A stretch of 64,000 bases of DNA from Planctomycetota bacterium (GTDB lineage: Bacteria > Planctomycetota > UBA8742 > UBA2392), in contig JAHBXZ010000001.1 of NCBI GenBank assembly GCA_019636215.1, positions 1 through 64,000 on the forward strand, written 5' to 3'. Position numbers and translations under genes: made by a program. The notes under the pieces are model-generated. The model was not told the origin of the DNA. It ran no database searches and saw nothing but the letters and a program-made list of their open reading frames with translations. Below, piece after piece: positions 54,602-63,491 of this stretch; position 1 is the stretch's first letter, and every line of letters begins with the position of its first letter.

Positions 54602-56341
54602 TCAGAACGCGTTGAGCGTGGCCTTCTTGAACAGGTCATCCCAGCCCGCCAGGCTGCCCTGAACTTCGACGGACACGCCATTCTGCATGCGGTCCAGCCG
54701 CGCGTTGTCGCTGGCCGGATAGCGGGCTGCCACTTTCATTTCCTTGCCCTTGATGTGCCCTTCCACGGTGCGGCCATCGCGGAGTTTGTCGGGCAGGTCA
54801 AAGCCGAAGGTGCGTTCGATTCGTTCCACTTCGATCTGCAGGATGAACACGCGGTCTTTGTACTGGGCAAGGATCTTCTCGCGGTCACTGCTGAACAGGC
54901 CGCTTTGCGAAAGTTTCTTGATCAATTCGTCAAAGGTGACTGCCTCGGCTGCCGTCGGCGCGGCGTCGGCCTGCACTTCAAAGCTGCCGAAGTTGCTGGC
55001 GCCGAACGTATTGGCTGCGGGCGCCTTGGCAGGCTCAAACTTCGGTGATTCGAACTTTGGGGGTTCATACTTCGGCGCGCTGAAGGCCGGTGTGCTGGAT
55101 GCCGCAAAGGCGTCCGAAGCCGAAACCTTGAAGGCATCGCCGGCCGGTGGCACGGCAAATGCATCGGCCGCGGAAGTCACGGCGAACGGGCTGGCCTTGC
55201 CGGAAGGAAACGATTCTGTGTCGGAGGCAACGTCCTGCGCCCGGTAGGCCCCTGCGTCAGCCATCTTGGATTCCAGCTTGTGGAACGCATCGGCCACCTT
55301 GGAAAGCGCGGCGGATTCAACCTCGCGCCGCCGCTGGCTGTCGGTCGGCAGCGGGCGACTGCCGTGCTGGCGTACCGAGGCCTCGGCCGCGGCCTGTTCG
55401 GCCTGTTCCAGCAGCTTTCTCTCGCGCTGCATCCGCGCGGCGTTCATCTTCTGGTCGTGCTGGGCTTCACGCTTGATCCTTGCCAGCTCGGCCTGCGCAG
55501 CGCTGACGGCGTTATCGTTGTCGCGTTCAATCGCAGTCTGGGATTGCACTTCCATCTGACGCATGGCCGCCTGGGCTTCGGCATTCTGGCGTTGTGTCAG
55601 CGCCGAAGTAACGATTGCGGCGGCACCGCCCAGGATCTCGGCTGATGCTGCCGGGCGCATGGCCGGTGCGCTGCGAGCCTTGGTGGCTGCGGGCGGGCGC
55701 TGGTTCGGTTTGGCCGGGGCCTGCCCGCTTGCGGTCAGCAGCTGGTTGTAGCCGGCTTCCAGCGTCTGGCACAGGTAAGCAAGGTCATCAACAGCGATCT
55801 TCATTTTGGCCATGTCGCTGCACAGGCCATGGTCTTCGAACATCAGGTGGCGCTCGTTCAACTGCATGCCGGGGTGCCGCGCCAGGAACGTGAGCAGGGC
55901 CTGCTTGACCTGCGGGATGCGCATCAGGTTGAACGCGCCCATGACGTCGTGGGCTTTGATGATGAATGCATCATCCAATTGCCTGTCGCCCAGTTGCACG
56001 TCCTGGCCGCCGAAGAACTTGCCCACTTTGCTGAACATGCCTTCACGGGTCAGGTTCAGGCCCTGGGGCATGGGCACGTTGACGTGCGAGTGGAACTGCG
56101 TGTAGGTGCTGCGGTTCTTGCCGCTGCCGCGGGTGATCGTGTTGATGGTGACGTGGGTGCGACCGTACCAGCCCGAGATATGCGGGGTAGCCGTGGCCGA
56201 GATGCCTCCGCTGTAGGTCAACCCGTTCTGCTGGGCAAACAGGGCCCAGCGCTCACGGATCTTCTTGGAGTGCTGGATACCCCAGACAATCAGCGCGACA
56301 AAGCCGCCAGCGATGAACAGAAAGACAATGAATCCTTCCAC
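54602..56341 (-). CDS. Membrane protein with coiled coil, unknown function
   Basis: 579 residues from the GTG at 56341 (GGGAGGG 7 nt upstream); the longer frame to 56362 is not needed. One N-terminal transmembrane helix (GFIVFLFIAGGFVALIVWGI) precedes a globular domain with SYSGGI-like strands, then a Gln/Glu/Arg-rich coiled coil (residues about 255-340), and a Ala/Phe/Lys-Pro repeat region (KYEPPKFESPKFEPAK). The C-terminal domain has VILQIEVERIERTFGFDLPDKL. No family was recognised. It could organise a complex at the inner membrane. Confidence 0.75.
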   Translation of the reverse strand: MEGFIVFLFIAGGFVALIVWGIQHSKKIRERWALFAQQNGLTYSGGISATATPHISGWYGRTHVTINTITRGSGKNRSTYTQFHSHVNVPMPQGLNLTREGMFSKVGKFFGGQDVQLGDRQLDDAFIIKAHDVMGAFNLMRIPQVKQALLTFLARHPGMQLNERHLMFEDHGLCSDMAKMKIAVDDLAYLCQTLEAGYNQLLTASGQAPAKPNQRPPAATKARSAPAMRPAASAEILGGAAAIVTSALTQRQNAEAQAAMRQMEVQSQTAIERDNDNAVSAAQAELARIKREAQHDQKMNAARMQRERKLLEQAEQAAAEASVRQHGSRPLPTDSQRRREVESAALSKVADAFHKLESKMADAGAYRAQDVASDTESFPSGKASPFAVTSAADAFAVPPAGDAFKVSASDAFAASSTPAFSAPKYEPPKFESPKFEPAKAPAANTFGASNFGSFEVQADAAPTAAEAVTFDELIKKLSQSGLFSSDREKILAQYKDRVFILQIEVERIERTFGFDLPDKLRDGRTVEGHIKGKEMKVAARYPASDNARLDRMQNGVSVEVQGSLAGWDDLFKKATLNAF

Positions 56342-56394
56342 GGGCCAGCCCTCCCGCCTCACAGTCTAGCGTCGGAAACCGCCCGCGCACGATT

Positions 56395-58170
56395 CTAAGG
56401 CAAGTCGTGTTTTGTAGCGGCCACCACAACCGGGCGGGTGTCGGTCTTCTCCATGTAATCGGCAAAGGTGATGACTTCGGGCGTGCGGAAGCGGTAAAGC
56501 TCCTGCGCATACCGGTGGCTGAGTGTCTGGTACAGCACCTCGACCTCAAGCTTCAGCGCGCCGGTGGCGGGTACGGCAATGTCCACGCGCAGGGTGTCCT
56601 TGCCGCCCACAAAGTCGGCGTCCGTGCCGATGCCGGCGGGCTCTGTGTCGTGTGCGTCGGGGCCGTCGGGCTTCCAGCCGCGCGGCAGCAGGCGGTTGTC
56701 CTTGATATAGTCCGAACCGCGCAGAAGCTGGAATGTCGCGTGGCCCTTCGGGTTCTGCATCACGGATTCCCAGATCTGCACCTGCGACTGGTCGCGGATG
56801 ACGGTGTGATGGGGCTCCACCGGGCCGCCGCTGCCCTCAAGTGCCAGCACTTTGCCTTGCGCGTCGATCAGGCGGCCGCGGTCGTCATAGTCGCCGCTTA
56901 CGAACAGCACTTTGCCATCGGCGTCGCTGACCTTGATGCGCAGCCACGCGCGCCGGGACGGGTACGCCGTGGGGAACTTGTGGCCCGCCAGATTCTCGAT
57001 GGTCGCCTCAAACTGAAGCCGGCCGTCGGTGCGTTGCAATTCAGTTACGGAGAGTTTTGCCGTGCGCTCCCGGAGCTGCTTTGTGGCCAGTTCAATCACG
57101 CGGTCAAAGGCCTCCGGCGGCGCCAGGGTTCCCATTTCTGGGCCGAAGTCGCGCAGCATCTTTGGGATCAGCGTGTTGCCGCCGACAAAAATGTGCCGAG
57201 AAAGGTGGTCGCGCACCGGGGTACGGAAGTCGCGCCCGTCGGGGGTGCGCGCCAGCCGCGTACGGATGGCCACACCGGCATCGCTGGTGCGGGGCATGTG
57301 GCAGCTTTGGCAGCTTGCGGCCTCGCGCCCTCGCGGTGTGGTCTCTGTGGTAAAGACCGAGTTGCGCCACTCCAGGTACGGGGTTTGTTCGGGCAGGTGG
57401 TGCCCCGTCGGCTTGCCCGATTCGTCCAGAGCCTCGGTGTACAGCGTGTGGCAGGTCGCGCAGTGTTTGCTTTCGGAGATGTGCGAGCTGAACGTCGGGA
57501 TGAAGCCCGTAAAGCCGATCATCGGCCCGCCCTGCGGGTTACGGTGTGGCCCGTAAATGCGCTTGTTTGTGCCGATCTTGAACCCGCCAGAATAGCTGGT
57601 CACCGTGCCAAGGCCCTCGGGCGTGATCTGGTGGCAGGCCGTGCAGCTTACGCCGTCCAGCGCAAGGTCCGTCAGCAGCCCCTCGCCGTAAAGCACGGCC
57701 ATGCCCGGCGCTGGTTCCTTGCGCATGTGGGCCTGGCTGACGGCCATGGGTGAGTGGCACTTCAGGCAATCGGCTTCAATCGCGGCCTTGCGCCCCGGGT
57801 TGGCGGCGACTTCGGCACTGACCACGGCGCGATAAAACGGGTCGCGGGCGGCGTTGGCCATCATGGTGGCCTGCCACAGGTCGAACGGCGCCACGCCGTT
57901 GCCTTTGTCGTCGCGCAGGTTGTTGGCACCCTCAATATTGCTGTGGCAGTTCGCGCAGACCAGGCTGGTGGCGAAGTTGTCTTCAAAGGTCTGCTGAGGC
58001 CCGGGCATGCTGCGGTTGACCCAGGTGCTGCGCGCGTTACGCGGCGCGGCCCAGGCATCGGCCGCGGCAAGCACCATGAACAGAATCGCCAGCGACCCGC
58101 ACAGGGCGGACGCAGCGATTTTGGCGGACAGGGCGCTCCGCCTGACCGGTTGTCCAGACGAGTTCAGCAT
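56395..58170 (-). CDS. Multihaem cytochrome c, five CxxCH
   Basis: 591 residues. A Sec signal peptide (LCGSLAILFMVLAAADAWA) is followed by five CxxCH haem sites: CANCH, CLKCH, CTACH, CATCH and CQSCH, then a C-terminal beta domain (LSVTELQRTDGRLQFEATIENL). It would be periplasmic electron transfer, similar in layout to cytochrome c554/hydroxylamine-oxidoreductase relatives and perhaps planctomycete-type cytochromes. The redox partner is unknown. The His of other ligands cannot be assigned. It lies directly downstream of aat on the same strand. Confidence 0.92.
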   Translation of the reverse strand: MLNSSGQPVRRSALSAKIAASALCGSLAILFMVLAAADAWAAPRNARSTWVNRSMPGPQQTFEDNFATSLVCANCHSNIEGANNLRDDKGNGVAPFDLWQATMMANAARDPFYRAVVSAEVAANPGRKAAIEADCLKCHSPMAVSQAHMRKEPAPGMAVLYGEGLLTDLALDGVSCTACHQITPEGLGTVTSYSGGFKIGTNKRIYGPHRNPQGGPMIGFTGFIPTFSSHISESKHCATCHTLYTEALDESGKPTGHHLPEQTPYLEWRNSVFTTETTPRGREAASCQSCHMPRTSDAGVAIRTRLARTPDGRDFRTPVRDHLSRHIFVGGNTLIPKMLRDFGPEMGTLAPPEAFDRVIELATKQLRERTAKLSVTELQRTDGRLQFEATIENLAGHKFPTAYPSRRAWLRIKVSDADGKVLFVSGDYDDRGRLIDAQGKVLALEGSGGPVEPHHTVIRDQSQVQIWESVMQNPKGHATFQLLRGSDYIKDNRLLPRGWKPDGPDAHDTEPAGIGTDADFVGGKDTLRVDIAVPATGALKLEVEVLYQTLSHRYAQELYRFRTPEVITFADYMEKTDTRPVVVAATKHDLP

Positions 58171-58186
58171 TGGTTGAGCACAATAA

Positions 58187-58897
58187 CTAAGTGGAACAGA
58201 CCTGCTCGGGGGTTACTTCCAACTTCCAGCGGCCCTGAAGTGACCGTTGCCGCACTGCCCTGGAAAGCTGATCCAGGAAGTCTCGTCGCGGGATCAGCCG
58301 GGCACCAAACCGTGCCAGATGATCGGTGTAGGTCTGGCAATCGACCAGGTCCACACCCCATGCGCGAAGCTGCGCCACCAGCGTGGCAAAGGCAACCTTG
58401 CTGGCATCAGGTTCGGCCGCGAACATGGATTCGCCAAAAAACGCCCCGCCCAAGCAAACCCCGTACAGGCCCCCAACCAGCTTGCCGTTTAGCCAGCTTT
58501 CAGCGCTGTGGGCGATGCCAAGGTCGTGCAACGTGCAGTACGCCTTGATCATCGGCTTGCTGATCCAGGTGCCGCGCTGGCCCTTGCGCCTGGCCTTGGC
58601 ACAGCCGGTCATGACGTCCGCAAATGCAGTATCAAGCCGCACCTCAAACTTGGCGCGGCGGATCACCTGCCGCAGGCTGCGGGCCAGCTTGATCTGGCTG
58701 GCTTCCAGCACCATGCGCGGATCCGGGCTGAACCACAGCAGCGGCATGCCGCGGTGAGGCCACGGAAAGATGCCCATGGAGTACGCCGTAACCAGGCGCT
58801 CAGGCGACAGGTCCCCGCCGACGGCCAGAAGACCTTCTTCTTCAGCCTCTTCGGGCGAAGGAAAAATCGGCTCAGGTGGAAGCTGGTAGATCGGCAC
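58187..58897 (-). CDS. aat: Leucyl/phenylalanyl-tRNA-protein transferase
   Basis: 236 residues of the Aat family: FPSPEEAEEEGLLAVGGDLSPERLVTAYSMGIFPW, LLWFSPDPRMVL, GIAHSAESWLNGKLVGGLYGV and GAFFGESMF. It adds Leu or Phe to N-termini carrying Arg/Lys for N-end-rule degradation by ClpAP. The length is normal. No clpS/clpA is nearby. It is upstream of the cytochrome gene. Confidence 0.95.
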   Translation of the reverse strand: MPIYQLPPEPIFPSPEEAEEEGLLAVGGDLSPERLVTAYSMGIFPWPHRGMPLLWFSPDPRMVLEASQIKLARSLRQVIRRAKFEVRLDTAFADVMTGCAKARRKGQRGTWISKPMIKAYCTLHDLGIAHSAESWLNGKLVGGLYGVCLGGAFFGESMFAAEPDASKVAFATLVAQLRAWGVDLVDCQTYTDHLARFGARLIPRRDFLDQLSRAVRQRSLQGRWKLEVTPEQVCST

Positions 58898-58949
58898 AGT
58901 GGTAGAGCAAAACTGATTCTGGCGAAAGCAACAGGCACCGGCCGACGAA

Positions 58950-59993
58950 TCAAGCGGCCGTCTTCGGTGCGGGCTTTGGCATCTCGGCCTTCTTTGCCCT
59001 CGGGCTGATCACGACGCTGAGCAGGCACAGCACCGAACCCGCAGCCAGCGCATAAGGCCCGATGCTGAAGAAACCGCGGCCGGACTCCAGCGTGGCCTGC
59101 AGGAAGGCCTGAAAGCCGGCGGCCTCGCGCATTCCCTGGGGGATGGCCTCGTCACCGGCAATGCCGGCTGCCTGCGCGCTGAAGAACAGCGCGGCAATGG
59201 CCAGGGCACAGGCCGGCGCCACCAGCGCCACCAGCAGGCGCAAGTACCATCGATTGCGGCCGGCGGCCTTCGATAGGAACTCATCCAGAAGGGCAATCAG
59301 CGCCACAAGCGGAACCAGGTAGATCATGAACAGGGCATTGAACGCCCATACCAAGGGTGCCGACGGCTGCCAGGCAAACTCGTGCACGCTGGTAGTCAGG
59401 CGCAAGGGCAGGTCGTACCCGAACAGCAGCAGGGCATCACCGGAAGCGCTGCCGCTTTCAAACGACAGAAACGGCCCGCCAATGCCGCCCAGCAGGCAAA
59501 GGCATCCCAGCACAAACAACCAGTTGATGCCGCGCGATTTTTTCTCGGGCGTCCCTATGGCAGTGGCCCGGCCACTGGCGCCCGCCCGTGCGGGGAACTT
59601 CGGCAGCGGCCCCTTGGTGGGCAATTTTGGCGCGGGCTGTGAAGGCGACTCTGGTTGCGGCGAATGCTTGGGCTCAGGCGATGCCTTTCTGGGTGCGGTG
59701 ACGGATGAATCAGGCTTGCGAGGCCGGGCATCGGGCAGCTTCTGCGTGGCCGCGCGAGCCTCGGCGGCGGTCAGCTTTGCGGGCGATGCCGCGGCGGCCG
59801 GACCATAGGCCGACTTCTGCAGGATCACGGTGGCGTCGGACACCAGGTCCTCAATGGTCATTTCTCCGCCGGACGCGGCATCCTGAATCCTTGTGCCGTC
59901 GGGGATACCGCCCTGGCGGTACTTGGAAATCAGGGAGGCTTCAGGAAAGGGCCCCTTCCAGCCGTTCTTTGTCATGACGCGAAAACTGGCCAT
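58950..59993 (-). CDS. Membrane protein with N-terminal GYF-like domain
   Basis: 347 residues. The N-terminal ~60 residues (FRVMTKNGWKGPFPEASLI...YRQGGIPDGTRIQD) match the GYF_2 domain that is common in planctomycete membrane proteins. A Pro/Ala/Lys-rich linker follows, then four to five transmembrane helices (NWLFVLGCLCLLGGIGGPFL, LVWAFNALFMIYLVPLVALIALL, LVALVAPACALAIAALFF, YALAAGSVLCLLSVV). The function is unknown. It stands alone, with no gene in the 52 bp to aat. Confidence 0.78.
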   Translation of the reverse strand: MASFRVMTKNGWKGPFPEASLISKYRQGGIPDGTRIQDAASGGEMTIEDLVSDATVILQKSAYGPAAAASPAKLTAAEARAATQKLPDARPRKPDSSVTAPRKASPEPKHSPQPESPSQPAPKLPTKGPLPKFPARAGASGRATAIGTPEKKSRGINWLFVLGCLCLLGGIGGPFLSFESGSASGDALLLFGYDLPLRLTTSVHEFAWQPSAPLVWAFNALFMIYLVPLVALIALLDEFLSKAAGRNRWYLRLLVALVAPACALAIAALFFSAQAAGIAGDEAIPQGMREAAGFQAFLQATLESGRGFFSIGPYALAAGSVLCLLSVVISPRAKKAEMPKPAPKTAA

Positions 59994-60111
59994 GGATTAA
60001 GTGTCCGCAGGCACGCAAATCTGTCAACCGGCACGACCCACAGGGCTTGCTCGCAACCCCATGACAGCCCATAAGGCCTTGCTATGATTCGCGCCGCAAC
60101 AGGAGACTTCC

Positions 60112-60813
60112 GTGGCTGCCACCCATAACCACGCCCATGACGACCCGCGCACGATGATGGCGGGCCACGGCCATGATCACGCCCCGGAAAGCCCGCGCGA
60201 CCGCGAACGCAAGCTGACGTTCTGGGAACGCACGTACCTGCCCGAGGTCTTCAAGGGCCTGGTGAACACGCTGAAGATGATGTTCCGGCCCAGCTCTACG
60301 ATCGATTACGTGGGCCGCGACAGCCGACCCGAGCAGCGCCACATTTCCGCCGTGGGGTACCGCGGCGAACACTACCTGAAGGTTGACGACCAGAACAACA
60401 TCAAGTGTGTGGCCTGCTACATGTGCAGCACGGCCTGCCCCGCCGAATGTATCACCATTGTCGGCGACGAGGCCCCGGTGGACGAGTTCGGTGCCCAGCG
60501 CTTCAAGAAGCCCCAGGTGTTTGAAATCGACATGCTGAAGTGCATCTATTGCGGCATGTGCGTCGAGGCCTGCCCCAAAGACGCGATTGCCATGTCCACG
60601 ACCTACAACCAGGTGCAGACCAAGCGCAGCGACGCCATCTACGACATGCAGCGCCTGCTGAAGAACAATGACGAGTTCATGCAGAGCCTGAACCTTTCAC
60701 CCAGCGGCAAGGATGCAACCGGCAAGTACCCGTTGAGCCCCGATGGTTGCGGCCCTGACGTAACCCATGGCCTGCAGCCGTTCCGCGTGGGAACCCGCGA
60801 AGGCGGGGCCTAG
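60112..60813 (+). CDS. nuoI: NADH-quinone oxidoreductase subunit I (NuoI), His-rich N-terminus
   Basis: 233 residues from GTG with AGGAG upstream. Two 4Fe-4S sites: CVACYMCSTACPAECI and CIYCGMCVEACPKDAI, plus the NuoI signature HISAVGYRGEHYL. The N-terminal 30 residues are unusually His-rich (HNHAHDD, HGHDHAPE), which is not part of the NuoI core and could bind metal. Other nuo genes are absent from the window, so the gene is either dispersed or serves another complex. It is alone between the GYF protein and a divergent RNase H gene. Confidence 0.88.
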   Translation: MAATHNHAHDDPRTMMAGHGHDHAPESPRDRERKLTFWERTYLPEVFKGLVNTLKMMFRPSSTIDYVGRDSRPEQRHISAVGYRGEHYLKVDDQNNIKCVACYMCSTACPAECITIVGDEAPVDEFGAQRFKKPQVFEIDMLKCIYCGMCVEACPKDAIAMSTTYNQVQTKRSDAIYDMQRLLKNNDEFMQSLNLSPSGKDATGKYPLSPDGCGPDVTHGLQPFRVGTREGGA

Positions 60814-60881
60814 CACGACTGCTGTTTTCGCCTTTTTCCTGACAACGTTGCCTTGTCCCGCTTCCGCGCCATAGTCGCGCT

Positions 60882-61868
60882 GTGGCCCACTACCAGCACA
60901 TTCTTGGCATCGACGAAGCCGGCCTGGGGCCGATCCTGGGCCCCCTCACCATAGGCTACAGCGCGTTTTCGCTGCCCGCGCCTCTGACCGGCGATGCCGT
61001 GCTGAAGCTTGACCTGTGGCAGGCGCTGGGCCTGGGGCGCGAACCCAAGGATCGCGCCAAGGGCCCCGTGGTATGCGACAGCAAGACGCTTTACTCGCCT
61101 GCCCGTGGTGTGAAGCCACTGGAGGAAGAAGTGCTTTGCTGGCTGGCGTTGCGCGGGTTGGAGGCCGGTGACTTTGCCGCGTTCTGGAACGCACTGTGCC
61201 CGCTGGCCCGCGAAAAGCGCGGCCTGTACGACTGGTACTTCGACCCGCCAGAGAGGTTCCCGCTGGAGGCAGACTGGGCGCGGATGCGACTTCGCGCGCA
61301 ACCCCTGGCGCGGGCGCTGGACCAGGCCGGAGTGGGTCTTGCGGCGCTTGGAGTGCTGCCGGTATTTGAGGGAGAGTTGAACACCGCCCTGCGACGGCTG
61401 GGCAACAAGAGCCGCGCCGAGTTCGAGTGCATCACGCGGGTGATCGGGCATGTCTGGCGTGACCACAGCAACCTGGCCGTGCTGTGCGACCGCCAGGGCG
61501 GACGCGAGCGTTACGGCCGGGCGCTGGCCAACGAGTTCCCGGAGGCCACCGTGCGCGTGCTGCATGAGTCGCCCAAGCTCAGCACCTATGAGCTCACCGT
61601 GGAGGGTGTCAGTGGGCAGCCGCGCCTGTTTGTGGCGTTCAAGGAGAAGGGCGAAGGCGACCACCTGCCGATTGCGCTGGCCAGCATGATGGCCAAGTAT
61701 CTGCGCGAACTTTCGATGCACCAGTTCAACGCCTGGTTCCACAAACACGACCCCGCGCTGAAGCCGACAGCCGGATACTACACCGATGGCAAACGCTGGC
61801 TGGATGACACCGCAGGCCTGCGTCGCGCCATCGGCATCGAAGACGGCAGGATCGTGCGGCAAAAGTAG
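60882..61868 (+). CDS. Divergent RNase HII/HIII-like protein
   Basis: 328 residues from GTG. HILGIDEAGLGPILGPLTIG keeps the Asp-Glu-Ala-Gly core of type 2 RNase H, with CDSKTLYSPARG as the equivalent of DSKKL and KGEGDHLPIALASMMAKYLREL near the third site. It lacks the Arg of DEAGRG and the TBP-like domain. Activity is likely but unproven; the protein could also be a structural or regulatory relative. A conventional RNase HIII lies at 51136-52029. Confidence 0.75.
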   Translation: MAHYQHILGIDEAGLGPILGPLTIGYSAFSLPAPLTGDAVLKLDLWQALGLGREPKDRAKGPVVCDSKTLYSPARGVKPLEEEVLCWLALRGLEAGDFAAFWNALCPLAREKRGLYDWYFDPPERFPLEADWARMRLRAQPLARALDQAGVGLAALGVLPVFEGELNTALRRLGNKSRAEFECITRVIGHVWRDHSNLAVLCDRQGGRERYGRALANEFPEATVRVLHESPKLSTYELTVEGVSGQPRLFVAFKEKGEGDHLPIALASMMAKYLRELSMHQFNAWFHKHDPALKPTAGYYTDGKRWLDDTAGLRRAIGIEDGRIVRQK

Positions 61869-61925
61869 CCGCCGCCGCGCCGCACCCATTGACCGCAATC
61901 CGGCGATCATTGACCATTGGCAGCC

Positions 61926-62696
61926 ATGGCTGTTCTGCGCGGCGAACGATTGACCAAGCGTTTTGGCAACCGCACTGTGGTGCGCGGCGTCAACGTGGAA
62001 GTCGGTCAGGGCGAGATCGTCGGGTTGCTGGGCCGCAACGGCGCGGGCAAATCCACCACATTCAAGATGCTGATGGGCGTGCATCGCCCAGATGGCGGCG
62101 CGGTCACTCTGGCCGGCAAGGACGTGACAAAGCTGCCGATGTACCAGCGGGTACGCCACGGCCTGGGATACCTGCCGCAGGACCACACCCTGTTCGCGCG
62201 CCTGACAGTGGAGGAAAACCTGCTGACAATCCTGGAGACCACCGGTGCCGGGCGCGCCGAGCGCGAAAAGCGGCTTGAAGAACTGATGGCAGAGTTCGGC
62301 CTTCAGAAGGTACGCACCACACCGGCCGGCGGGTGCAGCGGCGGCGAGCGCCGCAGGCTGGAAATCGCACGCACTCTGATTTCGTCACCCAAGGTGATCC
62401 TGCTGGACGAGCCTTTTGCCGGCGTGGACCCGATTGCCGTGCAGGACCTGCGCGAGCTTGTGCTGCAGCTTTCCGCCAAGGGTATTGCCGTGCTGCTGAC
62501 TGACCACAACGTGCGCGAAGTGCTGCCGATGACCGACCGCAGCTACATCATTGTGGACGGGCAGGTGATCAAGGAAGGGCCGCCGCGCGAGATCGCTGAC
62601 GATGCGATTGTGCGGAAGGAATACCTGGGTGAACGCTTCCGGCTGGACACCGACATCATCCGCCGCCGTGAGGGCATGGGCGGGTCGTCAGCCTAG
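61926..62696 (+). CDS. lptB: ABC transporter ATP-binding protein LptB
   Basis: 256 residues from the ATG at 61926. Walker A LLGRNGAGKSTTFKML, signature GGCSGGERRRLEIA, Walker B VILLDEPFAGVDP, then ITDHNVREVL and an LptB-type C-terminus (GPPREIADDAIVRKEYLGERF). It powers lipopolysaccharide transport from the inner membrane in LptBFGC. lptF/G/C are not adjacent here. Its last 9 bp overlap the end of the convergent HAD gene. Confidence 0.93.
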   Translation: MAVLRGERLTKRFGNRTVVRGVNVEVGQGEIVGLLGRNGAGKSTTFKMLMGVHRPDGGAVTLAGKDVTKLPMYQRVRHGLGYLPQDHTLFARLTVEENLLTILETTGAGRAEREKRLEELMAEFGLQKVRTTPAGGCSGGERRRLEIARTLISSPKVILLDEPFAGVDPIAVQDLRELVLQLSAKGIAVLLTDHNVREVLPMTDRSYIIVDGQVIKEGPPREIADDAIVRKEYLGERFRLDTDIIRRREGMGGSSA

Positions 62697-63341
62697 GTCG
62701 CGGGCCAGCGCGCGCAGGTCAAGGTCATTCAGTGTCGCGATTTCCACGTCGGCGTGGCTGATCTTGTACTTGCCCTTGTTGCCTTCGTGCACACCCACCA
62801 CCTTCATACCCGCGGCCTTGGCAGCGCGCACACCGCTGGGGCTGTCCTCAATGGCCAGGCATTTTGCCGGGTCAACATCAAGGTTCTCGGCGGCCATCAG
62901 AAACGGCAGCGGATCGGGTTTGCCGCGCTCGTACATGTCGCAGGCCACGATGTCGCGAAACAGGTGCGCGATCTCCAGCGCGTTAATCACCGCGCTGGCT
63001 TGTGCACTAGTGCTGCCTGTAACCAGGGCAATCGGGGCCAGTGTCGCCGTCTCGTGCACTTTCTCGACCGCGCCAGGCAGCGGCGGCACGGTGGCCAGCT
63101 TGGGGATGTACTCAAGGTCGAAGGTGTGCTTGATGCGTTCGACATCGTCGGCGGTCAGCGAGTACATGGCCACCATGTTGCGGTAGAAGTCCAGCTCGCT
63201 TTGCCCAAGCAGCTTTTCGAACAGGTCGGCCGGGAGCTCAATGTTGGCGGCCTTGCGAAAGGCCTTGAGCATGACTTCCCACACGACACGTTCGGTGTCG
63301 ACTATGGTGCCGTCCATGTCCCAGAAAATGGCGTCAAACAT
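62688..63341 (-). CDS. HAD-family phosphatase (beta-phosphoglucomutase-like)
   Basis: 217 residues from the ATG at 63341. HAD motifs: FWDMDGTIVDTE (nucleophile Asp), LVTGSTSAQ (motif II Ser/Thr), RGKPDPLPFL (Lys) and CLAIEDSPSGVRAAKAAGM (motif IV). The cap domain is the C1 type of beta-phosphoglucomutases and phosphoglycolate phosphatases. The substrate cannot be told from sequence. Upstream, 63342-63491 holds noncoding repeats with ATGAACAATG-type strings. Confidence 0.92.
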   Translation of the reverse strand: MFDAIFWDMDGTIVDTERVVWEVMLKAFRKAANIELPADLFEKLLGQSELDFYRNMVAMYSLTADDVERIKHTFDLEYIPKLATVPPLPGAVEKVHETATLAPIALVTGSTSAQASAVINALEIAHLFRDIVACDMYERGKPDPLPFLMAAENLDVDPAKCLAIEDSPSGVRAAKAAGMKVVGVHEGNKGKYKISHADVEIATLNDLDLRALARDLG

Positions 63342-63491
63342 GGGTAAGCAACAGACAGTGAACAATGAAGAAGGAGCAATGAGCCCGGAACAACGGGCCA
63401 GGCGCGCGCCGCGAAGGACTCAATGAAAGAACAACGGCGCAGGTTGCCCCGCGCCATTGTTCATTGCTCATCGGGCATGGTTCATTCCGCA
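63342..63491. repeat. Intergenic repeat-like region
   Basis: 150 bp with repeated GAACAATG/CAATGA strings and their complements (AACAATGAAGAAGGAGCAATGAG, then CATTGTTCATTGCTCAT on the other side). It resembles the stretch at 24255-24300. Confidence 0.6.
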
